NCBI GenBank assembly: GCA_020796225.1
Contig: CM036768.1
Coordinates: 39,132,789-39,196,788, forward strand
Direction: 5' to 3'
Origin: Arion vulgaris
Lineage: Eukaryota > Mollusca > Gastropoda > Stylommatophora > Arionidae
Length of the DNA: 64,000 nucleotides
Part shown: positions 25,201 through 36,032 of the stretch, in pieces
Layout of the letters: each line of letters starts with the position of its first letter
Numbering within the stretch: the stretch's first letter is position 1
The notes under the pieces: generated by a model
Databases searched by the model: none
What the model was told of the DNA's origin: nothing
The model's input: the letters and a program-made list of their open reading frames with translations, nothing else
Program-made: the position numbers and the translations under genes

Positions 25201-27545
25201 CTCTCTACTGAACACTTCTCTCCTCTCTAACTGAACACTTCTCTCCTCTCTAACTGAACACTTCTCTCCTCTCTTACTGAACACTTCTCTCCTCTCTTAC
25301 TGAACACTTCTCTCCTCTCTTACTCAACACTTCGCCCTCTCTTACTGAACATTTCTCCCCTCTCTTACTGAACACTTCTCTCCTCTCTAACTGAACACTT
25401 CTCTCCTCTCTTACTGAACACTTCTCTCCTCTCTTACTAAACACTTCGCTCCTCTCTTACTCAACACTTCGCTCCTCTCTTACTGAACACTTCTCTCCTC
25501 TCTTACTCAACACTTCGCTCCTCTCTTACTGAACATTTCTCTCCTCTCTTACTCAACACTTTGCTCCTCTCTTACTGAACACTTCTCTCTAACTGAACAC
25601 TTCTCTCCTCTCTTACTGAACACTTCTCTCTAACTGAACACTTCTCTCCTCTCTAACTGAACACTTCTCCCTCTCTTACTGAACATTTCCCCCTTTCTTA
25701 CTAAACACTTCTCCCCTCTCTTACTGAACACTTCTCTCCTCTCTAACTGAACACTTCTCTCCTCTCTTACTGAACACTTCTCTCCTCTCTAACTGAACAC
25801 TTCTCTCCTCTCTAACTGAACACTTCTCTCCTCTCTTACTGAACATTTCTCTCCTCTCTTACTGAACTTTTCTCTCCTCTCTTACTGAACACTTCTCTCC
25901 TCTCTTACTCAACACTTCGCTCCTCTCTTACTGAACACTTCTCTCTCTCTTACTGAACACTTCTCTCCTCTCTTACTGAACACTTCTCCCCTCTCTACTG
26001 AACACTTCTCTCCTCTCTTACTAAACACTTCTCTCCTCTCTAACTGAACACTTCTCTCCTCTCTTACTAAACACTTCTCTCCTCTCTTACTCAACACTTC
26101 TCTCCTCTCTTACTGAACACTTCTCTCCTCTCTAACTGAACACTTCTCTCCTCTCTTACTCAACACTTCGCTCCTCTCTTACTGAACACTTCTCTCCTCT
26201 CTAACTGAACACTTCTCTCCTCTCTAACTGAACATTTTGCTCCTCTCTACTGAACACTTCTCTCCTCTCTAACTGAACACTTCTCTCCTCTCTAACTGAA
26301 CACTTCTCTCCTCTCTTACTGAACACTTCTCTCCTCTCTTACTAAACACTTCTCTCCTCTCTTACTAAACACTTCTCTCCTCTCTTACTGAACACTTCTC
26401 TCCTCTCTTACTGAACACTTCTCTCCTCTCTAACTGAACACTTCTCTCCTCTCTTACTGAACACTTCTCTCCTCTCTAACTGAACACTTCTCTCCTCTCT
26501 AACTGAACACTTCTCTCCTCTCTTACTGAACACTTCTCCCCTCCTTACTAAACACTTCTCTCCTCTCTTACTGAACACCTCTCTCCTCTCTTACTGAACA
26601 CTTCTCTCCTCTCTTACTGAACACTTATCTCCTCTCTTACTGAACACTTCTCTCCTCTCTAACTAAACACTTCTCTCCTCTCTTACTAAACACTTCTCTC
26701 CTCTCTAACTGAACACTTCTCTCCTCTCTTACTCAACACTTCTCTCCTCTCTTACTCAACACTTCGCTCCTCTCTTACTGAACACTTCTCTCCTCTCTAA
26801 CTGAACACTTCTCTCTAACTGAACACTTCTCTCCTCTCTTACTGAACACTTCTCTCCTCTCTTACTGAACACTTCTCTCCTCTCTTACTCAACACTTCTC
26901 TCTTACTGAACATTTCTCTCCTCTCTTACTGAACACTTCTCTCCTCTCTAACTGAACACTTCTCTCCTCTCTTACTGAACACTTCTCTCCTCTCTTACTA
27001 AACACTTCGCTCCTCTCTTACTCAACACTTTGCTCCTCTCTTACTGAACACTTCTCTCCTCTCTTACTCAACACTTCGCTCCTCTCTTACTGAACATTTC
27101 TCTCCTCTCTTACTCAACACTTTGCTCCTCTCTTACTGAACACTCTCTCCTCTCTAACTGAACACTTCTCTCCTCTCTTACTGAACACTTCTCTCCTCTC
27201 TAACTGAACACTTTTCTCCTCTCTAACTGAACACTTCTCTCCTCTCTTACTGAACATTTCTCTCCTCTCTTACTAAACACTTTCTCCTCTCTTACTGAAC
27301 ACTCTCTCCTCTCTTACTGAACACTTCTCTCCTCTCTTACTGAACACTTCTCTCCTCTCTTACTGAACACTTCTCTCCTCTCTTACTGAACACTTCTCTC
27401 CTCTCTAACTAAACACTTCTCTCCTCTCTTACTAAACACTTCTCTCCTCTCTTACTGAACACTTTGCTCCTCTCTTACTCAACACTTCGCTTCTCTCTTA
27501 CTGAACACTTTGCTCCTCTCTTACTCAACACTTCGCTTCTCTCTT
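19213..27545. repeat. 23-bp satellite array 2 (about 360 copies)
   Basis: Same monomer and same flanks as array 1. The 18-bp variant (ending CTCTCTTACTG) is concentrated at about 20080-21160. Variants with CTCAACACTTCGCTCC cluster in the right third, in blocks that recur as higher-order repeats. Frames of 60-116 residues on the minus strand (rich in [15 protein letters not shown]) arise from the monomer read in three cyclic frames and are not genes. Confidence 0.97.
23181..27160. repeat. Higher-order repeat structure within satellite array 2
   Basis: A distinctive run of about 12 monomers (CTCAAC-CTTCGCTCC, CATTTC, then a TAAAC monomer, two CTCAAC monomers, CATTTC again, CTCAAC-TTTGCTCC) occurs in the same order at about 23181-23480, 25322-25600 and 26886-27160. 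Spacings are about 2.14 kb and 1.56 kb. This shows expansion by duplication of multi-kilobase blocks rather than only single monomers. Confidence 0.8.
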
Positions 27546-29950
27546 CAACTAGAATAATAAAATAGTCACCAATTCATAAACTAATGATGGATTTCAGAAC
27601 AGCACAGATTTTATGTCTTGATTATGAGTCAGTCCTATGACGCTTGGATTAGGACATTGTGTTACAGATCAGCTAGCCTGACGACCAACTGCTTTGTACA
27701 AGCTCCCAGGAAAGTATGAAAAAAAGAAGACAAACAAAGCAAGGAGGAAGAAGAAGTTTAGAACAAGGAGAAATAAAAGCTATCCAACTGCAGACCGGTC
27801 AGTCAGACTCTTAAGAAAAGGATCAACTTGACCACTCAAACTTGACTCTTAGAGAGTTCAGACTTAATGAATACAAAGTAGGATGGTGCTGCTATCCCTT
27901 CTCTCTAAACAATACATTCAACACACAAAAGTAAACGTATAATAATGACACATAAATCAATTTTTTAAGATTCAATTTTCATTTAATTTACTTAAAGCAA
28001 TAAGTCGCTCTGTTTCAAGAGGGAAAATACACGCTTTAATTAAGCTTTTTCTTGAGGCTTTCAGTATGCATATCAACAAGAAAAGAAAAACAAGAAAAGA
28101 AAATTATCTTCCAACAACTCAATTTTATCAAACTTTTCTAAAAGTTGGAGGATCAATCTCCATCAGTTCGATCAGATATCAATCTTATTATTCCCTTCCT
28201 ATACTGTCATGTTAACAAACATTAGACAATGGCTAATAGTAACTATATTACAATTCCCACACAAAAAACACACAATGGTTTGTTTTCCTTATCATCAATA
28301 CAAAGGATTATATCCTCATCAAAAGACCATGACTGACAGTGTCTGGTCAGCTTTCCTCTCAGGAAAAGTCCTTGATTGAATTTCAGCATCAATCAACAAT
28401 GTTCTGATGTCATCCTTCAGGTCTGATTGACAATATTTATGATGGTGTTGATAACGAATGTTCGATGATTAGTTGGAAGATAAGAAATTTCAGTCTCTCC
28501 TGGTCCTCATAAAGAATGTCTATAGTGTTGTAGCAACGTCCATCGTTGAGGCTATCTCTCTAGTGGGCGAGCTTCAGGATCCAGGTTCCTTCTCTCACTA
28601 GTGGGCTGGCTACGGGATCCAGGTTTCTTCTCTCTTTAGTGGGCTGGCTTCATGCAAAGTATACTGGAATGTTCATGTACATCTGTAGGTTGCCCAAAAC
28701 AAACTCTCTATTAGGCTAGCAATGTGTGGGTACTCTGACCTTCAATGATCAATCTTCAATTCTGGATATCGAGAATGGTTGGGTCTTTCAACATTCATCT
28801 CTCTGCAGTGCTGCCAACATCCAGGTCTCCATTTTATCAGCACAACTTCACTGTTTCATACTCGATGTGCAAGTTGTTGTAATATCTACTGTTACGATAT
28901 CAATATCGATATCTCGATATCAAAGTGTTAGGTTCTCTCTGCATGACCTCTCTGCAATGCTGACAATTATTCAAGTTTTTATCACTTCAAACGTCTATAC
29001 TTCTTTAATCTCTTCTTCAAAATCATCAGAAATACTACATTATATGGTTGTTCTTGAAACACACAACCTCACTTTTGTGTTCTGGAAGAGCAGGTCCTTC
29101 TAACTTCTGTTGCACTCTCCATAGCTAGGTGTTCTCTCTCTCTAGTCGTATCCTAGTATTTAATTACGTCAACATTCCATACTATGTTTTTCAATCCTGC
29201 ACTTTAGTGTGCGTTTTATATTTTGTGGGAATCATCCTCATATTCTCCAGAGGTGAATCTGTCACAATTGCACCAAGACACAAGACATGCATAACAAACA
29301 GGAGTGTATGCTTCAGGGGTAAAGTTGGTATTTTATTAGCATCCTAAGCATCATCATTACAAAACTTTACACAACTCACCCATTTGTTGTTTCAAAAGAT
29401 GAACAGCTTTACATTTGTCTCTATTAGCTGTCTCAAGCTCACACTTTTCTTTCATCATCACTGTTACTGTAAACATAAAAGACATAAGTTTTTCTCATCT
29501 GTTAACTCCTTGCGGACATATTCCCACAAAGTATGGTAGTTGATCATAGTCAAAAAGATACAGTACCACATAGTGGAGCATTTTAGGTAATCAAAATATA
29601 GAGTGTATATACATGTGAATTACAGGTAAGTCTACTAAGGGTTAAAGTGAATATTAAAGACAACATATTTTGTTCCCTCATTTGCTAAAGGGAGCTGAAA
29701 AAATTGTTTCGTTTTCATATCTGTGCCACTGTGAACATAAAGACAAAACATTCTCTTCTCATTTGCTAAAGTGGACATAAAAAAAGTTTCTTTTCTTTCT
29801 TTATCTATGTTTGGAACAATCAGGATATTGTTCCAGTGATCCCTGATTTCAATGTAGATGAGATTGAGTTGCTAGTCCTATCAGAGACTAACAATAAAAA
29901 ACGCAGATCCAGTGTTCAAGTTAAGCATATAAAAGAAAACTTATCGTTAA
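27546..29950. other. Right-block non-coding part (unit 2)
   Basis: Copy of 9597-12000, including the 1.6-kb insertion (about 27665-29264) and the triple 40-45-bp repeat. The 125-residue frame (28726-29103) is identical to that of unit 1, which reflects recent duplication, not selection. Confidence 0.65.
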
Positions 29951-32053
29951 ATATCGATAAGAGTGGAGGAAAGTAGTGGGTATTATCATTACCAATAGAC
30001 AAGGAAAGGACTTGGAGGATACATTGGTCACAGCAGGTTTGGTATGTCTTAGTACAGGAAAGGCAACCAGGCTGGCTAAACGACCAGACAATTCAGTTGG
30101 GGCAATAGATCTGACATTGGTTTCATCCACCCTTGCTCCATGTTGTGGACGGCATGTCTTAGCATAAAATGATAGTGATCACTGCCTATGTATTGTCTTG
30201 ATCGAGAGGCATCGATCGTGCAGAAGTAAGATTACGTTGAAAATGTTCATATATGGCAACGCAGTTCGAGACACAATTGGTAAAATTAGACATGCCAAGG
30301 CCCATGTATCTCAACTTGGGCTGAAGAATATAGCACAGCCACTGTGGGGGAATGTGGACATTGAAGCTATTTGGCGCACCAGATGAAGAGCGGTAAATGC
30401 ACTACAAAAGACACGACAAGCAGCCACAGCCTGGCCGGAGCATATACTGGCCTTTACATTGGACATGGACGAGAAAATGGTTTATTTTCAAGACTTGTGC
30501 TAACCAAGCAAGGACAGTCAAGTGAGGGCAATTTTGTGCTCAAATGTTCTCTGATAGTTCCCTCCGGAAATGTTGGCATTTTCACAAGGCCATAAACAGT
30601 GCATCACACAGACATAGAATACCAGATTTTCAAAATCACGATCTGGTGTGGCAAAAAAACTGACGAAAATAAAAGGATGACCTTTCTGGAACATGTTATT
30701 CAACAGGCAAATCGAAATGATACGGAAGCAAAACTCAATATAATTTCACTGTTATTAGATCAATGTGCGCCACGGAGTGGCATGAGAAGCTTGAATTCAC
30801 CAGCGACGTAATACTTGCAATCACACAATACTGCACCTGGCCCGCTGGTACCCAATACAGTAACATAAGCAGGATATCAGACAAAGACATGAGAGAGCTT
30901 AGTAAAGAATTCAACACTAGTTTAAAAAGTGGCAAGATCAGGAAGGAATGGCTTCACAGTTACTTAATACCACTGGCAAAACCTAACACAAATCACTAAT
31001 ACATAAGCGGTTTTAGAATAATTGCAAAGCAGAACACAGAGGGCAAGCTTCTGGAAAAGTTAGTGGCATGCAGATTCGAGTCGGATTTGGAAGAACGTTG
31101 CATGTTTCTTTCCACCCTCTGCGGATACAGGCAGAATAAAGAAACTTGGTGTAATGTTGTGTTATGTTATGCGATCGACGTCACGGCACATTGGGCATTC
31201 CCATGCATTCTCTGTCCTCCGCTGCAGCAGAAATCCTAAAGTCCATTTGCTCATCGTACCCATGAGAAGTTGATTACTATATCTTCTCTCTCTACCACGA
31301 AGACGACACTGTCTGGCATGTCCACACTTAACGCCTAATTCTCAAACTCGTTCCAGTGTCTGAGACGTGCCCATGTCACATAATTGAGAACGTACCGTAT
31401 TGATGATATCGGCTCTGTCCATACTTCTGCAATGCATCGATCTTTGCTTATGAAGTCTTTGAAGGTTTCAGGCTGGTTTGATGTGCTGTTGTACTTGATC
31501 TCGAGGATGCCTACAACAAAGTTCCAATCACGTACCTTATACATATGCTCACGATACAAAATCTGGATACATTTCTCATAAGAAGGATTACAAGAGCCCT
31601 GTTTGAGAGAAAAGTGGCGCTCATGTGTGGTAATTGATACTCTGTGCCGACAACAATTTGACCAGGTCTACTACAGTGGTCCTCACTATCTCCAATACTA
31701 TTCAACACATTCACTATAATGATTATGTTATTCATATTTATAACAATATGAATCAATTATGATTAATTGATTATCTGGAAGGGGATGAACACTGTCATGT
31801 GCAGATGACATCATGGTGTACAGACAGGGAGAAACAGGGATGAAATTGCTAATAAACTACAAGAAAAAATGGACAGCATCATGGCTTGGTGCAACGGTCA
31901 CTGGTGCAACGATAAACCATACCAATGCTGTGATATGGTGAGAAAACTTCAGTATTATTTCACAAATAAAAAGACAAAATGTGTTGGAGAAAACAATTAT
32001 TGAAGGATCCATTCCAGGAAAGAGAAGAAGAAGACAATGGAGAAGATAGTTTA
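29950..32053 (+). pseudogene. Non-LTR retrotransposon with endonuclease and RT (unit 2, 3' truncated)
   Basis: Copy of 12000-14230 with GAIDLTLVSS, NDSDHC, GFRIIAKQN, DLEDAYNKVP and ADDIM boxes. Its 3' end is lost at about 32053, inside the basic C-terminal stretch, where a CpG-rich 0.5-kb block takes over. Confidence 0.85.
31157..31427. mobile_element. 271-bp insertion in LINE RT (unit 2 copy)
   Basis: Same insertion as 13206-13476, flanked by TGTAATG (31150-31156) and TGCAATG (31428-31434). Being shared by units 1 and 2 but missing from unit 3, it dates between the two rounds of duplication. Confidence 0.75.
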
Positions 32054-32560
32054 TCCCTCTTATTGCTGGAGCGGCCGAATGCGTCCGTTATCTGTATAAA
32101 CCCGTAGCGGCCGTTACCGCCCGGCAGGTATATACCTTTTTAAATCGTTTTTTCTATATCTTTCCTTGCGAATAGACACGATAAATTTAGCCCTGATGTC
32201 ATTGCCGATAATGGCTGCTGCCATTTTAGAAATCCGTGTGTTTCTAGTGTATTTGCTTTCTATCGCGAATATTTGAAAAAGTCCTTATATTTTCTGGAAA
32301 ACTTGTGATTTATGATTCAGTTGATGGAAAATTTGCCGGCAAGATCGTGGATAAATCAGATTGAGATATAATTAATACAAGATTTGCGTGCGAAAATATA
32401 TGAGTTCTAGTGTTTACGACAATTTGCGTAACTTATTAGTTCGATGAATTACGATTGTCGATGGATGCGAACACCGCCACTTCCTCCGTCCACCCAGGTT
32501 GTAAAGTTGAGAGAGAATAGTCTCAACAGCTGAGCACTATCAATATCGAACAATTTAGTG
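32054..32560. other. CpG-rich 0.5-kb block of unknown origin
   Basis: Inserted between macro-repeat sequence matching unit 1 at about 1655 and about 2096. Nine CG dinucleotides fall in 32071-32124, and GCGGCCG occurs twice (32071 and 32107 region), unlike the CG-poor surroundings. There is no long frame. It contains a short palindromic ATGGCTGCTGCCAT (about 32213-32226). It could be an unmethylated or recently arrived transposon end, or displaced promoter-like sequence; I do not recognise it. Confidence 0.45.
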
Positions 32561-33455
32561 AAGAAAAAATAGAACTATCCAGAAAGATCTGTTCAAGACA
32601 AACTATTTGAAGATGAAAGTATATTACACTAAAACTGAATAACAATGGTGCTATATAAAATAAAATAGCAAATCATGGATACAGGAAAATATAAAGTATG
32701 TAACAGTTCTATATATAATAACAGAAGTCAAATGTCTCAACTAAAAGATCTTTATCAAGCATAAAACACACACAAAAACAGTATTAGACATTTGATGGAT
32801 CCAAGGAGGAAGACAGAAAAGTTGGGAAGTGCTCCTTTATATATATGCTTCAGGCACCTAATTGATGTTTCCTCTACATGCACTTACATTCAGCAGCTTG
32901 TTCCTCTATTGTTTTTTTCAATACTTGGTTATCAGACTGTAAAGTTTCTAAAAAAAAACATGCACTAGTTAGACAATCTACTATTACAACATAACTATTT
33001 TATTAAGTTATGCATATCAAATGCAATATAAATATGTTTGTGAGCAAGATTTGAAGGTTCTTCATAAGCACATTCATATGAGAAATACTTGCCAAACAGC
33101 TGCACCTGGAGAAAGGAGATACAGTGTGGAACTGTTGCATTTTGAGTAGTCTGATCAAGCAGTCAGAGGAAAAGAGGCATTACAACAAGATTGAATCTCA
33201 TCTTGAGATACCTGTCTCATCATTTTGATGGGATAATTGTGACAGAGACTGTCACTCTCGCATCAAACTTTACAGTCACCAACACAACTACATAGTACTT
33301 ATCCAATAATATCTCAAGACTAAAAGAGGCCAACTACTACTAGAAAGCTTCATTTGCCTCTTTGTATCGGAATACCATAGGTTTTGCATCATGTAGTTTG
33401 TTCTCTGCTGAATCAAGTCTGTTATGGCTATAATGGCCTATTCTGGGGTGTCAAT

Positions 33456-34620
33456 TCATGCCACAGTTGTTGCACGTGAAAATGGAGCTGATGCAGAGGA
33501 TGGTCTCTTTGCCCTCTGTACTCTCTTTTGCCTCCATATGTGATGGTGTGCCTCTTCTTTTCTTTTTGAGCATTCCTTCAGTGCCGCTTGCCGTGCTTGC
33601 CTTTTTTTGGACAACCACTCCAAATTTTCTTTGTCTGTGCTGAATAAATATAGATCAGGCTTTCAGGTGTCAATGAAGTTTAGTAATGGCTGCTGTCTAG
33701 TACAAGTTGCGAGTTGACCATCTAGAATATCCTTTGGGATTCTACCATCGCTCATATGTCACATGTGTACCAGACATCTCAGATGTTGCTGACTTGGCAA
33801 GGTGTACATGTATGGAATGTACAGGATTTCTATATTGGAGATGTGATCTTACCATCGGATGTTGTATATTTGAATGAACAGCGCAAGTGCATGGTGTTGA
33901 GGGGATGTTCTTGTCTGGCATATGGGATCCCATGTCTCACTACCATACAGCAGAGTGCTGGGAAAGCAAACATTATATATTTGTGTCTTGATGTTTCGTG
34001 TGAGTGCCCTATTTTTCCATACACGCTTTGCTAATTTAAACACAGCAGTGGAGGCCTTCCCAGTGCAGCTGTTAATTTCATCATCAAGGGAGAGGTTGCT
34101 GCTGATGGCAGAGCCAAGGTACACAAAGGTGTTGACAACTTCGAGTGTATGACTTTCAATCTTAATAGATGGGACTCTGCTAATATCATGGAACATGATG
34201 TTTGTTTTTTTCTGGCTGATGGTCATGCGGAATTTGTTTAATGCTGCATCAAATCTGTCCATGAGGTGTTGATGCTATTTCTCTGTGTGTGATGTAAATG
34301 CTGCATCATCAGCAAACAGAAGTTCCCTGATACTGACCCTTTGAACTTTGGTCATTGCTTTAAGTGGAGCCACATTGAAAAGATTTCTATTTGATCATGT
34401 GTGGAGAAATATACCCTCTTTGGCTGATTTGAAAACATGAGAGAGAAGCAAGAACAAAAATATCCCATAGTGTGTGGGTACAATTACACAACCCTGTTTG
34501 ATGCTGCTGGTGATGGAAATGCACTGTAGGAAGCCTCATCAAACATTACTGTACCCTTCATGTTATTTTGGAATGATGATATGATTTTAAGTAGCATAGA
34601 AAGAGGGTAGCCGTTTTAAT
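33456..34620 (-). pseudogene. C-terminal half of the left-block LINE, intact order (unit 3)
   Basis: The minus strand from 34620 reads the RT end (IKQGC-type and FADDAA-type boxes near 34500 and 34310). It continues into the 137-residue frame 34262-33849 with ISQKKTNIMF, FVYLGSAISSNLSLDDEIN, LAKRVWKNRALT and TLLYGSETW, then a tail with MSDGRIPKDILDGQL near 33745, and finally FTCNNCG near 33470. This is the natural LINE order. Units 1 and 2 lack the LLYGSETW part, where another LINE has replaced it, so unit 3 preserves the older structure. Confidence 0.85.
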
Positions 34621-34639
34621 CTTGTCTAGCTACACCCCA

Positions 34640-34835
34640 TTTTATTTGATATTCTTTCAGTCTAGTTAGGTTTGCAGATTCACTTTCATTCCTTGAATCA
34701 TTTACACATCCTCTCTTATTTGGGGAATTCAGAAGATCAGCCTTATCCATTGTCTGTTCGATTTCTACAGCAGCTATACCCACAATCCTATAATTCCCCA
34801 TTAAACCTGCATGCCTTTCCACAAAAATAAAACTG
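34640..34835 (-). pseudogene. Unrecognised conserved peptide, copy 1
   Basis: Within the frame 34894-34616 the minus strand reads IVGIAAVEIEQTMDKADLLN, then RGCVND and LTRLKEYQIKW. A second, diverged copy lies at 60545-60700 on the minus strand with DDILNSLRERGCIND and LFRLQEY. Units 1 and 2 lack this segment. Similar peptide at two unrelated repeat loci indicates a transposon-encoded protein piece; I cannot name the family. Confidence 0.5.
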
Positions 34836-35279
34836 AACTTTATCTGTGTAGACCTCTTCAGAGGCTCAACATTGTTTTGAGCCAACTTCATCACAATTTC
34901 TCAAAGCAAACTCATTGAGTCACTGAGAAAATATGCATTGATACAAGTTTCAGACTTTACCCAGATCATCGCTTTAGTTACTGCCATAATCTCCATAGTG
35001 AGACTACATGTTGGAAAGGCAAAATCATCATTGTCTTCCTTTATATCGTTCCCTCCAACTTGAACAGTGAAAGCCCATGATCTCCGCTCTGCAAATGCCA
35101 AACCACTGACAAGATGGTTTCATCAGAAAGAACCACCATGTATAACCATCTTGCAACCTATTCTCTTTATCACAGTCTAAAAATAGGACATGTTATAGAC
35201 ACTCTAGTTAATGTTCAAACTTTTCAATCAATTCTGTTTGAGATTCTGGTGAAGTAAGACATGTCATTTATGTCCTACA

Positions 35280-35612
35280 TTAAAAGTCTAACAATACGCA
35301 TACTAAAACCGCCTTTTTACGCACTGTTTTTGAGGAACAAATTTTAAGCGAAGATGTCCTTACAAAATTTGTTATAACTTTCTTACATTCAACAGCAGAG
35401 ACAAACTGTATACACCAAAATGTGAGCAATTGAAAGATCTATTACAAACACCCACTTGCTGTATTTGAATTTTAAAAATACACTTAAAGCATTAAAGTCC
35501 TCTACGATATATTAACAACTGGTTAGAACCATATGGTCCGTGAAGTGGCTTGTCGTAAAATGGGAACTAACTTTATTGTCTCTCAGGTGGCGTTTCGTAT
35601 TCTAAGAGTTAA
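35280..35612. mobile_element. TTAA-flanked non-autonomous DNA element 1
   Basis: TTAA at 35280-35283 and 35609-35612 bracket about 325 bp missing from unit 1, where the empty site reads GCTTTAAGCAAG (6722-6733), and likewise from unit 2. The inner ends form an imperfect inverted repeat (GTCTAACAATACG against CTCTTAGAATACG read inward). TTAA duplication is the signature of piggyBac-type transposition. There is no coding capacity, so it is MITE-like. Confidence 0.75.
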
Positions 35613-35696
35613 GCAAGTTACAATTTTATTAAACTTTCACAAAAGAGAATTGAACTGGTCAAAGTTCTAGTCATGCAAGATGAACACATGTTCAAA

Positions 35697-35721
35697 AACA
35701 ACTGAACACTTCTGTCCTCTC
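35697..35721. repeat. Solitary satellite monomer in unit 3
   Basis: After the same upstream flank (TTCAAAAACAACTG) only one 23-bp-type monomer, GAACACTTCTGTCCTCTCTT, is present before the TTAA element. Where units 1 and 2 have thousands of bases, unit 3 has this single copy. Confidence 0.85.
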
Positions 35722-36032
35722 TTAACCCAACGGGACTGCAGAGCCGATATATCGGTTCAGAGTAATGTTCATGATGTCGCAAAACCGATATATCGGCTTT
35801 TGGATATCTGTTCACGGAAACGAATGTATCCTAACAACCCCTTTACTGAAGTTAAAAAAACTTTCAGAAACGGAAAGTACATATATGTAGATACATTACT
35901 ATCTCCATTTAACAAAGATTTGAAAGAGGGAAAGCAGTGTATTGTGTTCAAGTCGAGACTTTTTTTTTTAAAGTTAATGATTCCGACGTAAATGTGCCCA
36001 GAGGTCAAAATTATACAGAGCGAAAGGGTTAA
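35722..36032. mobile_element. TTAA-flanked element 2, CCC/GGG termini
   Basis: It begins TTAACCC and ends GGGTTAA. Beyond it, right-block sequence resumes (ACTAGAATAATAAAATAG). The last about 40 bp (GAGGTCAAAATTATACAGAG then CGAAAGGG) match the ends at 41563 and 45757, defining one family. Two 16-bp arms AGCCGATATATCGGTT (35742-35757) and its exact reverse complement (35783-35798) lie near the left end. A frame at 35811-35960 (NPFTEVKKTFRN) has a related copy at 40494-40680. TTAACCC ends fit the piggyBac superfamily by established knowledge. Confidence 0.75.

Larger units (their letters stand above)
13978..31961. repeat. Composite macro-repeat, unit 2
   Basis: This is a near-identical, head-to-tail copy of unit 1 with the same internal order: inverted LINE tails (about 14124-14250), LINE debris, satellite (19213-27545), right block and plus-strand LINE. 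It is about 18.0 kb because its satellite is roughly three times longer. Small differences from unit 1 (indels near 15137 and 16800, scattered base changes) argue that it is a real duplicate rather than a simple assembly echo, though read-level support is needed. Confidence 0.92.

Noticed and set aside
19392..26097. Many minus-strand frames of 60-116 residues rich in [15 protein letters not shown], also at 6783-6986
   Set aside because: They are the 23-bp satellite read in three rotating frames. Length depends on local indels, no start context recurs and the peptide is fully explained by the repeat.
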